From the NCBI RefSeq assembly GCF_000425265.1, contig NZ_AUDC01000012.1, positions 1 through 64,000 of the forward strand: a DNA stretch of 64,000 bases, given 5' to 3'. The stretch is from Maridesulfovibrio zosterae DSM 11974. GTDB taxonomy: Bacteria > Desulfobacterota > Desulfovibrionia > Desulfovibrionales > Desulfovibrionaceae. Shown piece by piece: positions 34,355 through 43,178 of this stretch. Positions within the stretch are counted from its first letter, which is position 1; every line of letters begins with the position of its first letter. A program made the translations under genes and the position numbers. Below the pieces are notes generated by a model that did no database searches, was not told the DNA's origin, and saw only the letters and a list, made by a program, of their open reading frames with translations.

Positions 34355-34972
34355 ATGGCTAGAAAGACTAAAGAAGAGGCGGAAAAAACGCGGCAGGCTT
34401 TACTGGCCTCAGCCTTTAAAGTGTTTAATGAAAAAGGATATGCCAAAACAACCTTGCAGGATATTGCTGAAGATGCGGGAGTAACCCGTGGAGCGGTATA
34501 CTGGCATTTTAAAAACAAAACCGATCTTTTTGAAAAACTATTTGATTTCGCATTCATGCCGGTGCGTGACCTGCTCTTCTCTCAATTTGATAAAGACATA
34601 TCTCCTCAGGAAATGCTCTCGAACCTGATGGAAGTCTGGATCAGTCATGCAGGAATAGATCAAAACTTTCGTGACGCTTTCACAATCATGTTCAACAAGA
34701 CCGAATGGTCTGAAGAATTGATGCCGTTCAAACTCAAATTCAGAAACGAAGAATATAAATTAATTAAAAAAGTTGAAGAACTTATTGCGCAGGGAATGGA
34801 AGATGGAACTTTCAGAGAAAATCTGAAACCTGAAGTTGCCGCTGCGACCTACTACTCGACTTTACTCGGAATTGCTCAATACACTATCTTCTTCCCGGAA
34901 GAAGTTGATATTGCACAGGAATCTAAATCTTTAATAGAGATGTTCATGTACTCATGTTTAAAAGAAAAATAA
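34355..34972 (+). CDS. TetR/AcrR-family regulator
   Basis: 205 residues. The helix-turn-helix is AFKVFNEKGYAKTTLQDIAE with GVTRGAVYWHFKNKTDLFEK, the AcrR/TtgR-type signature of efflux and envelope regulators. AGGG precedes the start. Its last 19 bases overlap the start of the outer-membrane protein gene, so the two are translationally coupled; it probably controls its own operon in response to a membrane-active compound. Confidence 0.9.
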   Translation: MARKTKEEAEKTRQALLASAFKVFNEKGYAKTTLQDIAEDAGVTRGAVYWHFKNKTDLFEKLFDFAFMPVRDLLFSQFDKDISPQEMLSNLMEVWISHAGIDQNFRDAFTIMFNKTEWSEELMPFKLKFRNEEYKLIKKVEELIAQGMEDGTFRENLKPEVAAATYYSTLLGIAQYTIFFPEEVDIAQESKSLIEMFMYSCLKEK

Positions 34973-35766
34973 TCACATTAGTTATCGGTCTGATGCTTAT
35001 AGCGACCTCTGCTCTCTGTGCAGACAGGGAGCTGTTCCCGACCAGCAAATTCAAGCTGGGCTATGAAGGAATGTATATGTATTACGATGAACCGGACGTT
35101 ATGCATGAAAAAGGTATTTTAAACGGTGGATTCGGTTCATGGACCGGTTACTTCACGCAATACGATATCATGCTCAATGCCGAACTTGAAGGACTTGCCG
35201 GTTCACTGGAATACAACGGGCAATACAGCGACGGTACTAAGCTTAAATGCGATAATGACGACTATTTTATCAGTGGCCGGGCAACGCTGGGGATGGGCTT
35301 TGAAAATGGAAAAATTGGCTACACCCCATACATCGGTGTCGGAACAAGATACTGGTACGATAAAATCAAAGCCACCGGAGGATACGAACGCGAGATAACC
35401 CAGTACTATCTTCCGTTAGGCATAAACATCATCTCAAACATGGATGATGGCTGGTCTATCGGCGGAACGATCGAAGGTGATCTACTGCTGGGAGGAACCG
35501 TGGACAGCAAACTTTCACAAGCAGGTTCCAATTACTCAGATGCATCAAATACTCAGGATTTCGCATCAGGAGGCGGTGGACGTCTTTCAGCATTCATTGA
35601 GTATGACTTTACCGACTACTCACTCGGTTTTGAACCTTATTTCCGGTACTGGCAGTTTGCTAAATCAAACACGGATAGTGTCATGTACGGTAGCGGCAAT
35701 GCTAATGTCGTTGAACCTAAAAACAAATTCTACATGTCCGGCGTCAGACTTTACATCAAGTTTTAG
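34954..35766 (+). CDS. Outer-membrane beta-barrel protein
   Basis: 270 residues with a signal peptide cleaved near TSALCA. The mature protein alternates aromatic/hydrophobic and polar residues as in amphipathic strands (KFKLGYEGMYMYYD, GYTPYIGVGTRYWYD) and ends in Phe, as outer-membrane barrels do. The start is inside the tetR 3' end with no strong Shine-Dalgarno of its own. Its role in transport or sensing is not evident from sequence. Confidence 0.7.
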   Translation: MFKRKIITLVIGLMLIATSALCADRELFPTSKFKLGYEGMYMYYDEPDVMHEKGILNGGFGSWTGYFTQYDIMLNAELEGLAGSLEYNGQYSDGTKLKCDNDDYFISGRATLGMGFENGKIGYTPYIGVGTRYWYDKIKATGGYEREITQYYLPLGINIISNMDDGWSIGGTIEGDLLLGGTVDSKLSQAGSNYSDASNTQDFASGGGGRLSAFIEYDFTDYSLGFEPYFRYWQFAKSNTDSVMYGSGNANVVEPKNKFYMSGVRLYIKF

Positions 35767-35787
35767 CCGGCTTTAATGGCAGCATAA

Positions 35788-35826
35788 AAAAATCCCCTGC
35801 AAAATTAATTTTGCAGGGGATTTTTC
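35788..35826. terminator. Bidirectional terminator between barrel gene and aminopeptidase
   Basis: A perfect stem of AATCCCCTGCAAAA with its complement, flanked by A-run and T-run, serves the two convergent genes. Confidence 0.9.
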
Positions 35827-35845
35827 TTATTGAACAAAAGCTGAG

Positions 35846-37045
35846 TTAAATCTGAAACTCTCCGCCCTTATAAATGACAATTTCACTTCCGTCTTTCAGA
35901 GTGGCGTAAACAGTCTTATCCTGTGTATTCACCAAGTCCCAATGCAGAGCAGAAGTATTATAGCCAAGTTCTTTCTTAAGCTCCTCATCGAGCTTAGTCT
36001 GATCTCCGGCATAAGTATCAGAGTAGGAAGCTCCTACGGCAACATGGCAGTTACCGAACTCTCCCCCATAGTTTTCATCATAAAGTGTATTCGCCATAAA
36101 CTTATCGATACGTGAAAAGCGGCGGTCAGTGAGAGAGAATTCTCCCAAACGAGAAGCTCCGACATCCATTGCAAGCTGTTTTTTAACAAACTCTTCGCCC
36201 TGCTTGGCAGTAATATCTTTGGCGACTCCGTCTTCAAAAACAATACGCACACCCTCAACATAATTACCGGACCTAAATGAAGGCTGGTCAGCGTAATAAA
36301 CACCTGATGTTCCACGCCAGTCCGGTGAAATAAACAGCTCAAAACTCGGAATATTATGCCCTGAAACTCCGATCCATTGACGCATATCGCCATGCTTTAC
36401 AGTAAGATCCATATCAGCTGAAACAACGCGGTAAGATTCTATACCGAGGCCGTTGAGCCAGTTTTTGACCTCTGACGCTTTTTCAAAAACGCCTTTCCAG
36501 CACGATGCAGGATCTTCCTCATCAAGATAGCAGGCCTTAACGATCTGCGCAGTAAACTCTTCCAGAGACAATCCAGCTGATTCAGCCATCGCTTTGGTTG
36601 GATAGGAGCAGAGAGTCCAGCCAAGTTCACCGTTCTGCTCACGTTTTTCCATAATATCGCGCAAAAACTTGCGGGATACAGCGCACTTCCCCATACGGGA
36701 AGGATCAACCTCTGCCAGATGAGTAAGTGAAGAAGGCGCAAGTAAAGCAATAAGACCGTTCATTCCTTCAGAAAATTCACGCTCACCGGGTGCAATGAAC
36801 TCGAGTTGCTGATCATTGCCGCTGCCATAAAAACTCTTCTCCATTTCAGGGGAAAGTGAAAGACGAGGTACAGGATTAATCCCTTCGGCAATGAGTTTTT
36901 TAAATACAGCCTCAGCAAGAGGCAATGCTTCGATTTCATAACGGATCATAACCATATCGCCTTTCTCATAAGGCTTGGTACGAGCGGTGGTAAGTCCCCA
37001 CCATAATGCTTCTACATATTTTTCAAGCTGTTCTTTGGTCAGCAT
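35846..37045 (-). CDS. M29-family aminopeptidase
   Basis: 399 residues. The C-terminal metal-binding features of AmpS/AmpT-type enzymes are present: GVRIVFEDGVAKDITAKQGE, LGEFSLTD, NTLYDENYGGEFGNCHVAVG and HWDLVN. The enzyme should remove N-terminal amino acids with divalent metals in the cytoplasm. It stands alone and converges on the barrel gene. Confidence 0.88.
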   Translation of the reverse strand: MLTKEQLEKYVEALWWGLTTARTKPYEKGDMVMIRYEIEALPLAEAVFKKLIAEGINPVPRLSLSPEMEKSFYGSGNDQQLEFIAPGEREFSEGMNGLIALLAPSSLTHLAEVDPSRMGKCAVSRKFLRDIMEKREQNGELGWTLCSYPTKAMAESAGLSLEEFTAQIVKACYLDEEDPASCWKGVFEKASEVKNWLNGLGIESYRVVSADMDLTVKHGDMRQWIGVSGHNIPSFELFISPDWRGTSGVYYADQPSFRSGNYVEGVRIVFEDGVAKDITAKQGEEFVKKQLAMDVGASRLGEFSLTDRRFSRIDKFMANTLYDENYGGEFGNCHVAVGASYSDTYAGDQTKLDEELKKELGYNTSALHWDLVNTQDKTVYATLKDGSEIVIYKGGEFQI

Positions 37046-37279
37046 CGTTACTCCTGAAAATTTTCCAATTAAAATTTAAGATAAAGGTTTCTATTAAATA
37101 AATGTTGCACCAAAGTCATCCATCAGCTGCAATAAAATAAAACAGCCCCGCCCAAAGCTTAGCATAGGTCATATAATTATAATTTTTATTCATCTTTATT
37201 ACTTTTTTAGCTTCTCCCTTCTTGACATGAGAAGGGCTAGTAGATATCCAAATTTCAAAAGCCCTGTGTCGGGGTATAA

Positions 37280-37357
37280 GCCGAAAAATTTCGGCCCAAC
37301 CTAAATGTTAAAGACTGCGTAGCCGCTTGGCATAGTTTACGCAGACTGTCAGCGGCT
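37280..37357 (+). promoter_or_regulatory. Ferredoxin leader with pseudoknot-shaped complementarity
   Basis: GCCGAA/TTCGGC (37280-37295) forms a small hairpin. Downstream, CTGCGTA (37315-37321) pairs with TACGCAG (37338-37344), while AGCCGCT (37321-37327) pairs with AGCGGCT (37351-37357). The interleaved order is that of an H-type pseudoknot or of two exclusive hairpins. The ferredoxin GGAGGG site lies about 20 bases further. No known riboswitch is recognised. Confidence 0.45.
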
Positions 37358-37388
37358 AAAAAAAATCTATCTTTTGGAGGGTAACACC

Positions 37389-37577
37389 ATGGGATACACT
37401 ATCACTATTGATACTGACAAATGTAATGGCGACGGCGAATGTGTTGATGTATGTCCTACCGAAGTTTATGAACTTCAGGACGGCAAAGCAGTAGCTGTTA
37501 ACGAAGACGAATGTCTCGGCTGCGAATCCTGCATCGAAGTATGCGAACAGGGTGCACTCACAGTTGAAGAGAGTTAG
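37389..37577 (+). CDS. Ferredoxin with an Asp-substituted cluster motif
   Basis: 62 residues. The first iron-sulfur motif is CNGDGECVDVCP, that is Cys-x2-Asp-x2-Cys-x3-Cys-Pro, with Asp where a cysteine would be. The second is complete, CLGCESCIEVC. Such Desulfovibrio ferredoxins carry one stable [4Fe-4S] cluster and one labile cluster that interconverts between [3Fe-4S] and [4Fe-4S]. They pass electrons in sulfate reduction and pyruvate oxidation. The ATG at 37389 follows GGAGGG. A hairpin terminator follows. Confidence 0.92.
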   Translation: MGYTITIDTDKCNGDGECVDVCPTEVYELQDGKAVAVNEDECLGCESCIEVCEQGALTVEES

Positions 37578-37606
37578 AAAGTTCTTCTTTTTTTAAGAAG
37601 CTTCAA

Positions 37607-37638
37607 GGCGGGAATCATGGTTTGCCAAGATTCCCGCC
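37607..37638 (+). terminator. Hairpin after the ferredoxin gene
   Basis: GGCGGGAATC pairs with GATTCCCGCC around a 12-base loop; the following T-content is modest (TGCTCTTTAATT). Confidence 0.7.
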
Positions 37639-37928
37639 TGCTCTTTAATTATCCACTGATTATTTTTTCAGCATCAATTTCTTTTTGCCCGCCGGAGCTT
37701 AAATTTCTTTTTTGCCCTTCCCCTGTATCTTTTAATTTTCTGCGCCGCTCACCGACAAAATATACAGCCTAATTCTGCTATGCCCATATGCGAGTCCGGA
37801 CATTCCAGAAATCAACAATTATTTTCATGCAAATGATTGACTGCTGATCTTTAAGACTTAGTTTATAACAGTTTGCGCGGTGTTTTTCGCAAGCTTTCTG
37901 ACCATATATTTCTTACGGAGGTTTTACT

Positions 37929-38705
37929 TTGGAATTCAAAGAAATTTTCAATAAATATGAAGCCCTTGTTGCCGAAGTGGACAAGGCTTTTGCTAAAATA
38001 GCCGAGCAGACTCCAGACGGTATCAAATGCGGTAAAGGATGCAGCGACTGTTGTCATGCCCTTTTCGATCTGACACTGGTGGAAGCTCTTTACCTGAACC
38101 AGAAGTTCAACGAAAATTACAGCGGTATGAAACGCTCAGACATCATGCACGATGCTGACTCCGCAGATAGAAAAATCCATAAAATTAAAAGACGCGCATT
38201 CAAAGCAAGTCAGGCTGGAACACCAGCAACTGAAATTCTTAAAGAAGTATCCCTTGCACGCGTAAAATGTCCTCTGCTGCTGAAAGAAGACCTCTGTGCC
38301 TTGTATGAGTTCAGACCGCTGACCTGCCGTATTTACGGTGTTCCCATGAATATAGGCGGACAGGCTCATTCCTGTCAGAAATCAGGATTTGAACCGGGTA
38401 AAGCATACCCCACTATCAACATGGACACTCTGCAATCCAAACTTTTGGAACTCAGTACAGAAATAGCTGCATCCATTAACTCCGGTCTGAAAGAACTGCC
38501 AGAGGTTCTGGTTCCAGTTTCCATGGCTATTGTAACCGAATACACCGAAGATTACCTTGGTGCGAATACAGGCAAAAAGCCGGAACCGGAAGTTGCTGCT
38601 CCTAAAGCAGCTCCATCTGAAGCATGTACCACATGCAGCGAAGATAAATCTGCCTGTGCTTCATGCAATTACTCTGTAGAACTTGGCGCAATGCCCGAAA
38701 AATAA
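37929..38705 (+). CDS. YkgJ-family cysteine-cluster protein
   Basis: 258 residues. The metal-chelating core has KCGKGCSDCC (about residues 36-45) and later KCPLLLKEDLCALYEFRPLTCR, the YkgJ/UPF0153 pattern of zinc- or iron-binding cysteines. The C-terminal tail has three more cysteines (CTTCSEDKSACASC). The start is TTG at 37929, seven bases after GGAGG. Function is unknown. It is followed closely by two small genes on the same strand, probably one operon. Confidence 0.8.
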   Translation: MEFKEIFNKYEALVAEVDKAFAKIAEQTPDGIKCGKGCSDCCHALFDLTLVEALYLNQKFNENYSGMKRSDIMHDADSADRKIHKIKRRAFKASQAGTPATEILKEVSLARVKCPLLLKEDLCALYEFRPLTCRIYGVPMNIGGQAHSCQKSGFEPGKAYPTINMDTLQSKLLELSTEIAASINSGLKELPEVLVPVSMAIVTEYTEDYLGANTGKKPEPEVAAPKAAPSEACTTCSEDKSACASCNYSVELGAMPEK

Positions 38706-38733
38706 GCTGTACAAGTAGATACAGGGAGGCCAT

Positions 38734-39081
38734 GTGTCCAATCTGACCAGAGAACAAATAGAAGAACAGAAAAAACTTATGTACGATAAACTTTCGCCGC
38801 GCCGGCGCAGGTTTGTCGATAAAATTGGGTATGATGAATGGGACCCGTTTCAGCTTCCATTTGACCCCATCGATTTACGACAGGATATTACCGGCAGAAC
38901 CTCTCAGCAGCTTTGCGAGGAATTCATCCGCGAAGTCAAGGCAGGAAGAAACTCGGAGTACGCTCAGGCTGCAGCCGAGTTCGGTGTTATGCTGGTTATG
39001 AACTTTGAAAAAGTACGGCCTGTTTTTGATTTTTGTGTCTGGTACCATGACCTTCTCGAAAGAGAAGGAAAAAAGGTCTGA
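38734..39081 (+). CDS. Conserved hypothetical protein, GTG start
   Basis: 115 residues from a GTG eight bases after GGGAGG. The sequence is highly charged (LSPRRRRFVDKIGYDEWDPF, RTSQQLCEEFIREVKAGRN) and probably helical, with no motif I recognise. It lies 28 bases after the YkgJ gene and 43 before the TPR gene. The three genes look like a conserved Desulfovibrio cluster. Confidence 0.6.
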   Translation: MSNLTREQIEEQKKLMYDKLSPRRRRFVDKIGYDEWDPFQLPFDPIDLRQDITGRTSQQLCEEFIREVKAGRNSEYAQAAAEFGVMLVMNFEKVRPVFDFCVWYHDLLEREGKKV

Positions 39082-39124
39082 TTAATATTTTTTGTAACAA
39101 TAGATAAAACAAGAGGATATTGCT

Positions 39125-39745
39125 GTGGAGCAGTTTGATAATATTGATGATTACATTGCCGATCTGAAAAAGAAAAAAGAAGCAAGTCCTACTTGCAGCA
39201 ACACTCGTTACAACCTCGGTGTTGCACACCTTTCTAAAAGAGAATTCATGGAAGCTGAGCGTGAATTCCTTACTGCGATTGAAGAATCTCCCAAAATGGC
39301 TGAAGCATACGTTCAGCTTGGCGGAATAGCTATGCAGCGTGGCGATCTCGACGGCTGTCTGCGTTACAACATCACTGCAACCAAACAGCGTCCTTTCTTC
39401 GCAGTGCCCTGGGGCAATATCGGATTTGTTTATATGCAGCAGGGTGACGTTGATAAAGCTATCGGAGCTCTCAAACGCGCTATAAAATACGATCCTAACT
39501 TCGTACAGGCCCTCGCCACTCTTGGTAGTGCCTACTTTAACGAAGGTGAAATCGATGACTGCATCGAAGTATGTGAGAAGGCAGTCAAACTGGCTGAGAA
39601 TTTCGGACCAGCCTGGAACAACTTAGCTCTGTGCTACGCCGAAAAAGAAGACTTCACAAAGGCAATCGAGTGCATCGATAAAGCCATTGAAACAGGCTTT
39701 GAAGCTTCACCTGATTTCCTCAAAGAACTCGAAGCTCACCGTTAA
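39125..39745 (+). CDS. Tetratricopeptide-repeat protein
   Basis: 206 residues from a GTG preceded by AAGAGG. About five TPR units follow one another (TRYNLGVAHLSKREFMEAER, PWGNIGFVYMQQGDVDKAIG, ALATLGSAYFNEGEIDDCIE, AWNNLALCYAEKEDFTKAIE). No signal peptide or membrane segment is present, so it is a cytoplasmic scaffold, perhaps for the cysteine-cluster protein upstream. Confidence 0.85.
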   Translation: MEQFDNIDDYIADLKKKKEASPTCSNTRYNLGVAHLSKREFMEAEREFLTAIEESPKMAEAYVQLGGIAMQRGDLDGCLRYNITATKQRPFFAVPWGNIGFVYMQQGDVDKAIGALKRAIKYDPNFVQALATLGSAYFNEGEIDDCIEVCEKAVKLAENFGPAWNNLALCYAEKEDFTKAIECIDKAIETGFEASPDFLKELEAHR

Positions 39746-39880
39746 TAAATCTGAGATATTTCTCTCCGTAATATCAGATTTGCCCAAGGTGGACCATGTT
39801 GCTTAACCATTGTCACTTTTGAAAGTTATAATATTTTAAGCAAAAATTTCCGCCGAGCGGCCTTGATAAATATAAAAAAA

Positions 39881-39917
39881 TAGACCCTGATACTCTTAGT
39901 ATCAGGGTCTATTTTTT
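39881..39917 (+). terminator. Terminator downstream of the TPR gene
   Basis: TAGACCCTGATAC pairs perfectly with GTATCAGGGTCTA and is followed by a T-run; an A-run upstream allows use on both strands. Confidence 0.88.
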
Positions 39918-40194
39918 GAAATAACGTCTATTAGAAGAGCAAAAATAAACCTGATATCTAAAAATTGGTGCGAAAATTAAGAATTAATTTCTCATTTTTT
40001 TCTCCTAAAAATAATTTTATATCCAGGAAATGCAGGAAGTACTGCAAGAAAAAACGAATAATATTTCTCTATAATTCAATTTTTATGGTTACCTGCTGCT
40101 CGTAAATCTGAAGGACATATGCTATCTTTGCTGAAAGATGTGAGAATTATAACTTGTATTTTTCTCACACCAACTTTCGCTAGAGGCTGTTTAA
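39918..40194. promoter_or_regulatory. Non-coding region upstream of the DUF3795 gene
   Basis: AT-rich, without an apparent gene. The one notable element is an inverted repeat, TGTGAGAA (40139-40146) with TTCTCACA (40162-40169), 25 bases before the next start. It could be an operator or a leader hairpin. Confidence 0.4.
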
Positions 40195-40656
40195 ATGGAT
40201 GATACAGATATTTTTTTAAGAGATCCAATCGCCCCATGCGGGCTGGACTGCTCGCGATGCGTTGGCTGTGTTCACGGAAAGATTTCTAAAAACGCCCAGC
40301 AGATTGCTGAAACTCTCGGAGATAACTTTGATGTTTATGCCGAAAGGCTGAAAAGTTTCAATCCTGCCATGGAAAATTATGCTCAGTTCAGAACTTTACT
40401 GGATAGTCTTTCCGCTCCTTCCTGCAACGGATGCAGATCAGATAATAGAACATGTCTGCCGGATTGCAGAGTAGCTGACTGCGTAAAAGAACAACAAGTC
40501 GAATTCTGCTTTGAATGCAGTTCTTTTCCGGATTGCGGAAAAACTGGACTGCAAGAACCGCTCTTTAGCCGCTGGAAAATAAATAATGAGATCATGCGCA
40601 AACGCGGCATTGAAAAATTTATTGCTCTGCAAGCCGAAAGGCCTCGCTATCCTTAA
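40195..40656 (+). CDS. DUF3795-like cysteine-rich protein
   Basis: 153 residues with many cysteines, arranged as APCGLDCSRCVGC at the start, CNGCRSDNRTCLPDCRVADC in the middle and FCFECSSFPDCGK later. This is the DUF3795 pattern, presumed to bind zinc or an iron-sulfur centre. GAGG precedes the ATG. A small membrane-protein gene follows at 22 bases. No function is established. Confidence 0.72.
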   Translation: MDDTDIFLRDPIAPCGLDCSRCVGCVHGKISKNAQQIAETLGDNFDVYAERLKSFNPAMENYAQFRTLLDSLSAPSCNGCRSDNRTCLPDCRVADCVKEQQVEFCFECSSFPDCGKTGLQEPLFSRWKINNEIMRKRGIEKFIALQAERPRYP

Positions 40657-40678
40657 TTACAGTTGAGGAACTATTTTT

Positions 40679-41128
40679 ATGTATAACCCGACAATACTCC
40701 TGAACTTCGGTGGAACAATCTGCTTTTTGATTGCTATATTGCATGTCGTAATCATTATTGTCGGGCCGAAAGCCTACCGGTACTTCGGGGCAGGAGAAGA
40801 TCTAAGTTCACTGGCAGAAAAAAATTCTGCAATCCCGACTATGGTTACCGCCTTTATAGCAACTGTTCTGGCAATTTTCGGAATGTATGCATTTTCAGGT
40901 GCAGGCGAATTCAGACCTATGCCATTCATGGGACCTATCCTGATTATGATCGGTTCAATTTTCAGTATTAGAGGGCTTGTCCTGCCATTTCAACTGTACA
41001 CCCTGCTTTTCCATCCCAAAAAAGCTGATCCCAAAGAAATATTTTTTTCTCTGATTTCCTTATGCACAGGCTTTTGTTTCCTGTATGGTACCAGAATCAA
41101 CTGGGACTTCATCACCAGTCTCAATTAA
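40679..41128 (+). CDS. Small four-helix integral membrane protein
   Basis: 149 residues with about four hydrophobic segments (roughly 8-28, 53-72, 82-108 and 122-138). No family is recognised. It is adjacent to and probably co-transcribed with the DUF3795 gene. Confidence 0.65.
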   Translation: MYNPTILLNFGGTICFLIAILHVVIIIVGPKAYRYFGAGEDLSSLAEKNSAIPTMVTAFIATVLAIFGMYAFSGAGEFRPMPFMGPILIMIGSIFSIRGLVLPFQLYTLLFHPKKADPKEIFFSLISLCTGFCFLYGTRINWDFITSLN

Positions 41129-41438
41129 TTGACATCCTGTTAAGTCCGAAGTATTTTTACAAGATTCTACGAGATGTAACAGACTTATATTTAGGATTTT
41201 TTTGTATTATAAAATATGTGCATATTTGAAATTTACTCTACATCCACCATTTTTACAAAAATAAAACCAAGTCTATCTTGCCTGAATTATGGACAAAACC
41301 AGCTACTAGCTGCTATTTGTAACAATTGTACATGCACAAGCTAGATCAGGTTACAATCCTTTGAAAAAAATTGTTAACCATTGTATTTTTATATTTCTTT
41401 GATATTCTCCATTTGCACACAAAAACACGGAGGACGTG
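41129..41438 (+). promoter_or_regulatory. Non-coding region upstream of pgm
   Basis: TTGACA (41129-41134) and TATTTT (41152-41157) with a 17-base spacer form a promoter candidate about 280 bases before the gene. The rest is AT-rich with no gene or strong structure. GGAGG (41429-41433) is the pgm ribosome-binding site. Confidence 0.4.
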
Positions 41439-43088
41439 ATGTCACTCAGCAAATTAGCAGGAAAACCGGCTCCGCCAGAAATCCTTGAAAACATACCAAA
41501 ACTGGTTTCAGCATATTATACAATAACACCAGACCCTTCTATAAGCTCGCATCTTGTTGCTTTCGGAACTTCTGGTCATAGAGGTTCTTCACTGGACGGC
41601 TCTTTTAATGAGGATCATATTCTGGCAATTGCCCAGTCCATAAGTGAATATAGAAAATCTAAAGGATATACCGGACCTCTTTATATAGGCAAAGATCCTC
41701 ATGCACTTTCCGAACCGGCACAGATATCTGCATTGGAAGTATTTGCAGCCAATGGCGTAACAGTACTTGTAAACGATAAGGGCTACACCCCGACACCGGC
41801 AATTTCACACGCGATTCTTGCTTACAATAAAGGTCGTAAAGATGGATTTGCTGATGGAGTAGTTATTACTCCGTCCCACAACCCTCCCCGTGACGGTGGA
41901 TTCAAATATAATCCTCCGAGCGGAGGTCCGGCAGGTACTGCTGTGACCAGTGCCATTCAGAACAGGGCCAACGAGATTCTCAAAAACGGGCTCAAAGATG
42001 TAAAGCGCATGACTATAAAGCGGGCTTTCGCAGCGGATACAACCAAAGAATATGACTTTGCCACTCCGTATATCAACGACCTTGAAAACATAGTCGATAT
42101 GGAAGCCATTGCAGCATCAGGACTCAGTATCGGAGTTGATCCTCTGGGCGGGGCAGCAATTGATTTCTGGGAACCTATTGCCGAAAAATACAATCTTAAT
42201 CTCAGTGTAGTAAATAAGAAGCTCGACCCAATGTACGCCTTCATGCATGTTGATAAGGATGGAAAAATCCGTATGGACTGCTCCTCTCCTTATGCTATGG
42301 CAGGACTTATCGAGCTGAAAGATAAATATGACATTTCATTTGCAAATGACCCGGATACAGACAGACATGGAATCGTCACCAAAAGCCGTGGACTGATGAA
42401 TCCGAATCATTATCTTGCTGTTGCAATTGAATATCTTTTCAAAAACAGACCGCAGTGGAGAGACGACCTTACTGTTGGTAAAACTCTGGTTTCCAGCTCC
42501 ATGATCGACCGTGTAGCAAAATCCATAAACCGCCCTCTCATGGAAGTTCCGGTCGGGTTTAAATGGTTTGTTGATCCTCTTTTTGCAGGGACCTGTGGAT
42601 TCGGCGGTGAAGAAAGTGCCGGTGCATCTTTTCTTAGAAAAGACGGAACAGTATGGACTACTGACAAAGACGGTATAATAATGAATCTGCTTGCAGCTGA
42701 GATTACTGCCAAAACACATAAAGATCCCGGCGAACACTACACAGCTCTTGAAAAAGACTTTGGAAGTCCTGTTTACAAGCGCATTGATACCCCGGCAACT
42801 GAGGAGCAGAAAAGTGCTTTCAGCATTCTGACTCCTGAAATGGTTCAGGCAAAGACTCTTGCAGGTGAAATAATTGAAGAACGCCTTACTGCTGCTCCAG
42901 GTAACGGTGAAGCAATCGGCGGACTCAAAGTTGTCACTAAAAACGGCTGGTTTGCTGCACGTCCATCAGGCACAGAGTCAATTTATAAAATCTACGCAGA
43001 ATCATTCAAAGGACTGGCACACCTTGTTGCCATTCAGGAAGAAGCTGCCAAAATAGTTAATGCTGCTTTTGAAATAGCTCTCAAATAA
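41439..43088 (+). CDS. pgm: Phosphoglucomutase (alpha-D-glucose-specific)
   Basis: 549 residues. The phosphoserine loop is [11 protein letters not shown], the metal loop DPDTDRHGI, the sugar-binding loop GEESAG, and the C-terminal phosphate-binding loop [14 protein letters not shown] near the start is typical of the Pgm family. It interconverts glucose 1- and 6-phosphate for glycogen and envelope polysaccharides. The ATG at 41439 is at better spacing from GGAGG than the GTG three bases earlier. Confidence 0.95.
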   Translation: MSLSKLAGKPAPPEILENIPKLVSAYYTITPDPSISSHLVAFGTSGHRGSSLDGSFNEDHILAIAQSISEYRKSKGYTGPLYIGKDPHALSEPAQISALEVFAANGVTVLVNDKGYTPTPAISHAILAYNKGRKDGFADGVVITPSHNPPRDGGFKYNPPSGGPAGTAVTSAIQNRANEILKNGLKDVKRMTIKRAFAADTTKEYDFATPYINDLENIVDMEAIAASGLSIGVDPLGGAAIDFWEPIAEKYNLNLSVVNKKLDPMYAFMHVDKDGKIRMDCSSPYAMAGLIELKDKYDISFANDPDTDRHGIVTKSRGLMNPNHYLAVAIEYLFKNRPQWRDDLTVGKTLVSSSMIDRVAKSINRPLMEVPVGFKWFVDPLFAGTCGFGGEESAGASFLRKDGTVWTTDKDGIIMNLLAAEITAKTHKDPGEHYTALEKDFGSPVYKRIDTPATEEQKSAFSILTPEMVQAKTLAGEIIEERLTAAPGNGEAIGGLKVVTKNGWFAARPSGTESIYKIYAESFKGLAHLVAIQEEAAKIVNAAFEIALK

Positions 43089-43111
43089 GTCCGCAATCAG
43101 TACAATATAAA

Positions 43112-43157
43112 GGGCTGAAACCAGCGTATTTACATACGTCGGTTTCAGCCCTTTTTT
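43112..43157. terminator. Terminator between pgm and the signalling operon
   Basis: GGGCTGAAACC pairs with GGTTTCAGCCC, followed by TTTTTT. It separates two convergent transcripts. Confidence 0.88.
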
Positions 43158-43178
43158 AATGATATTTAATAAAAATGG

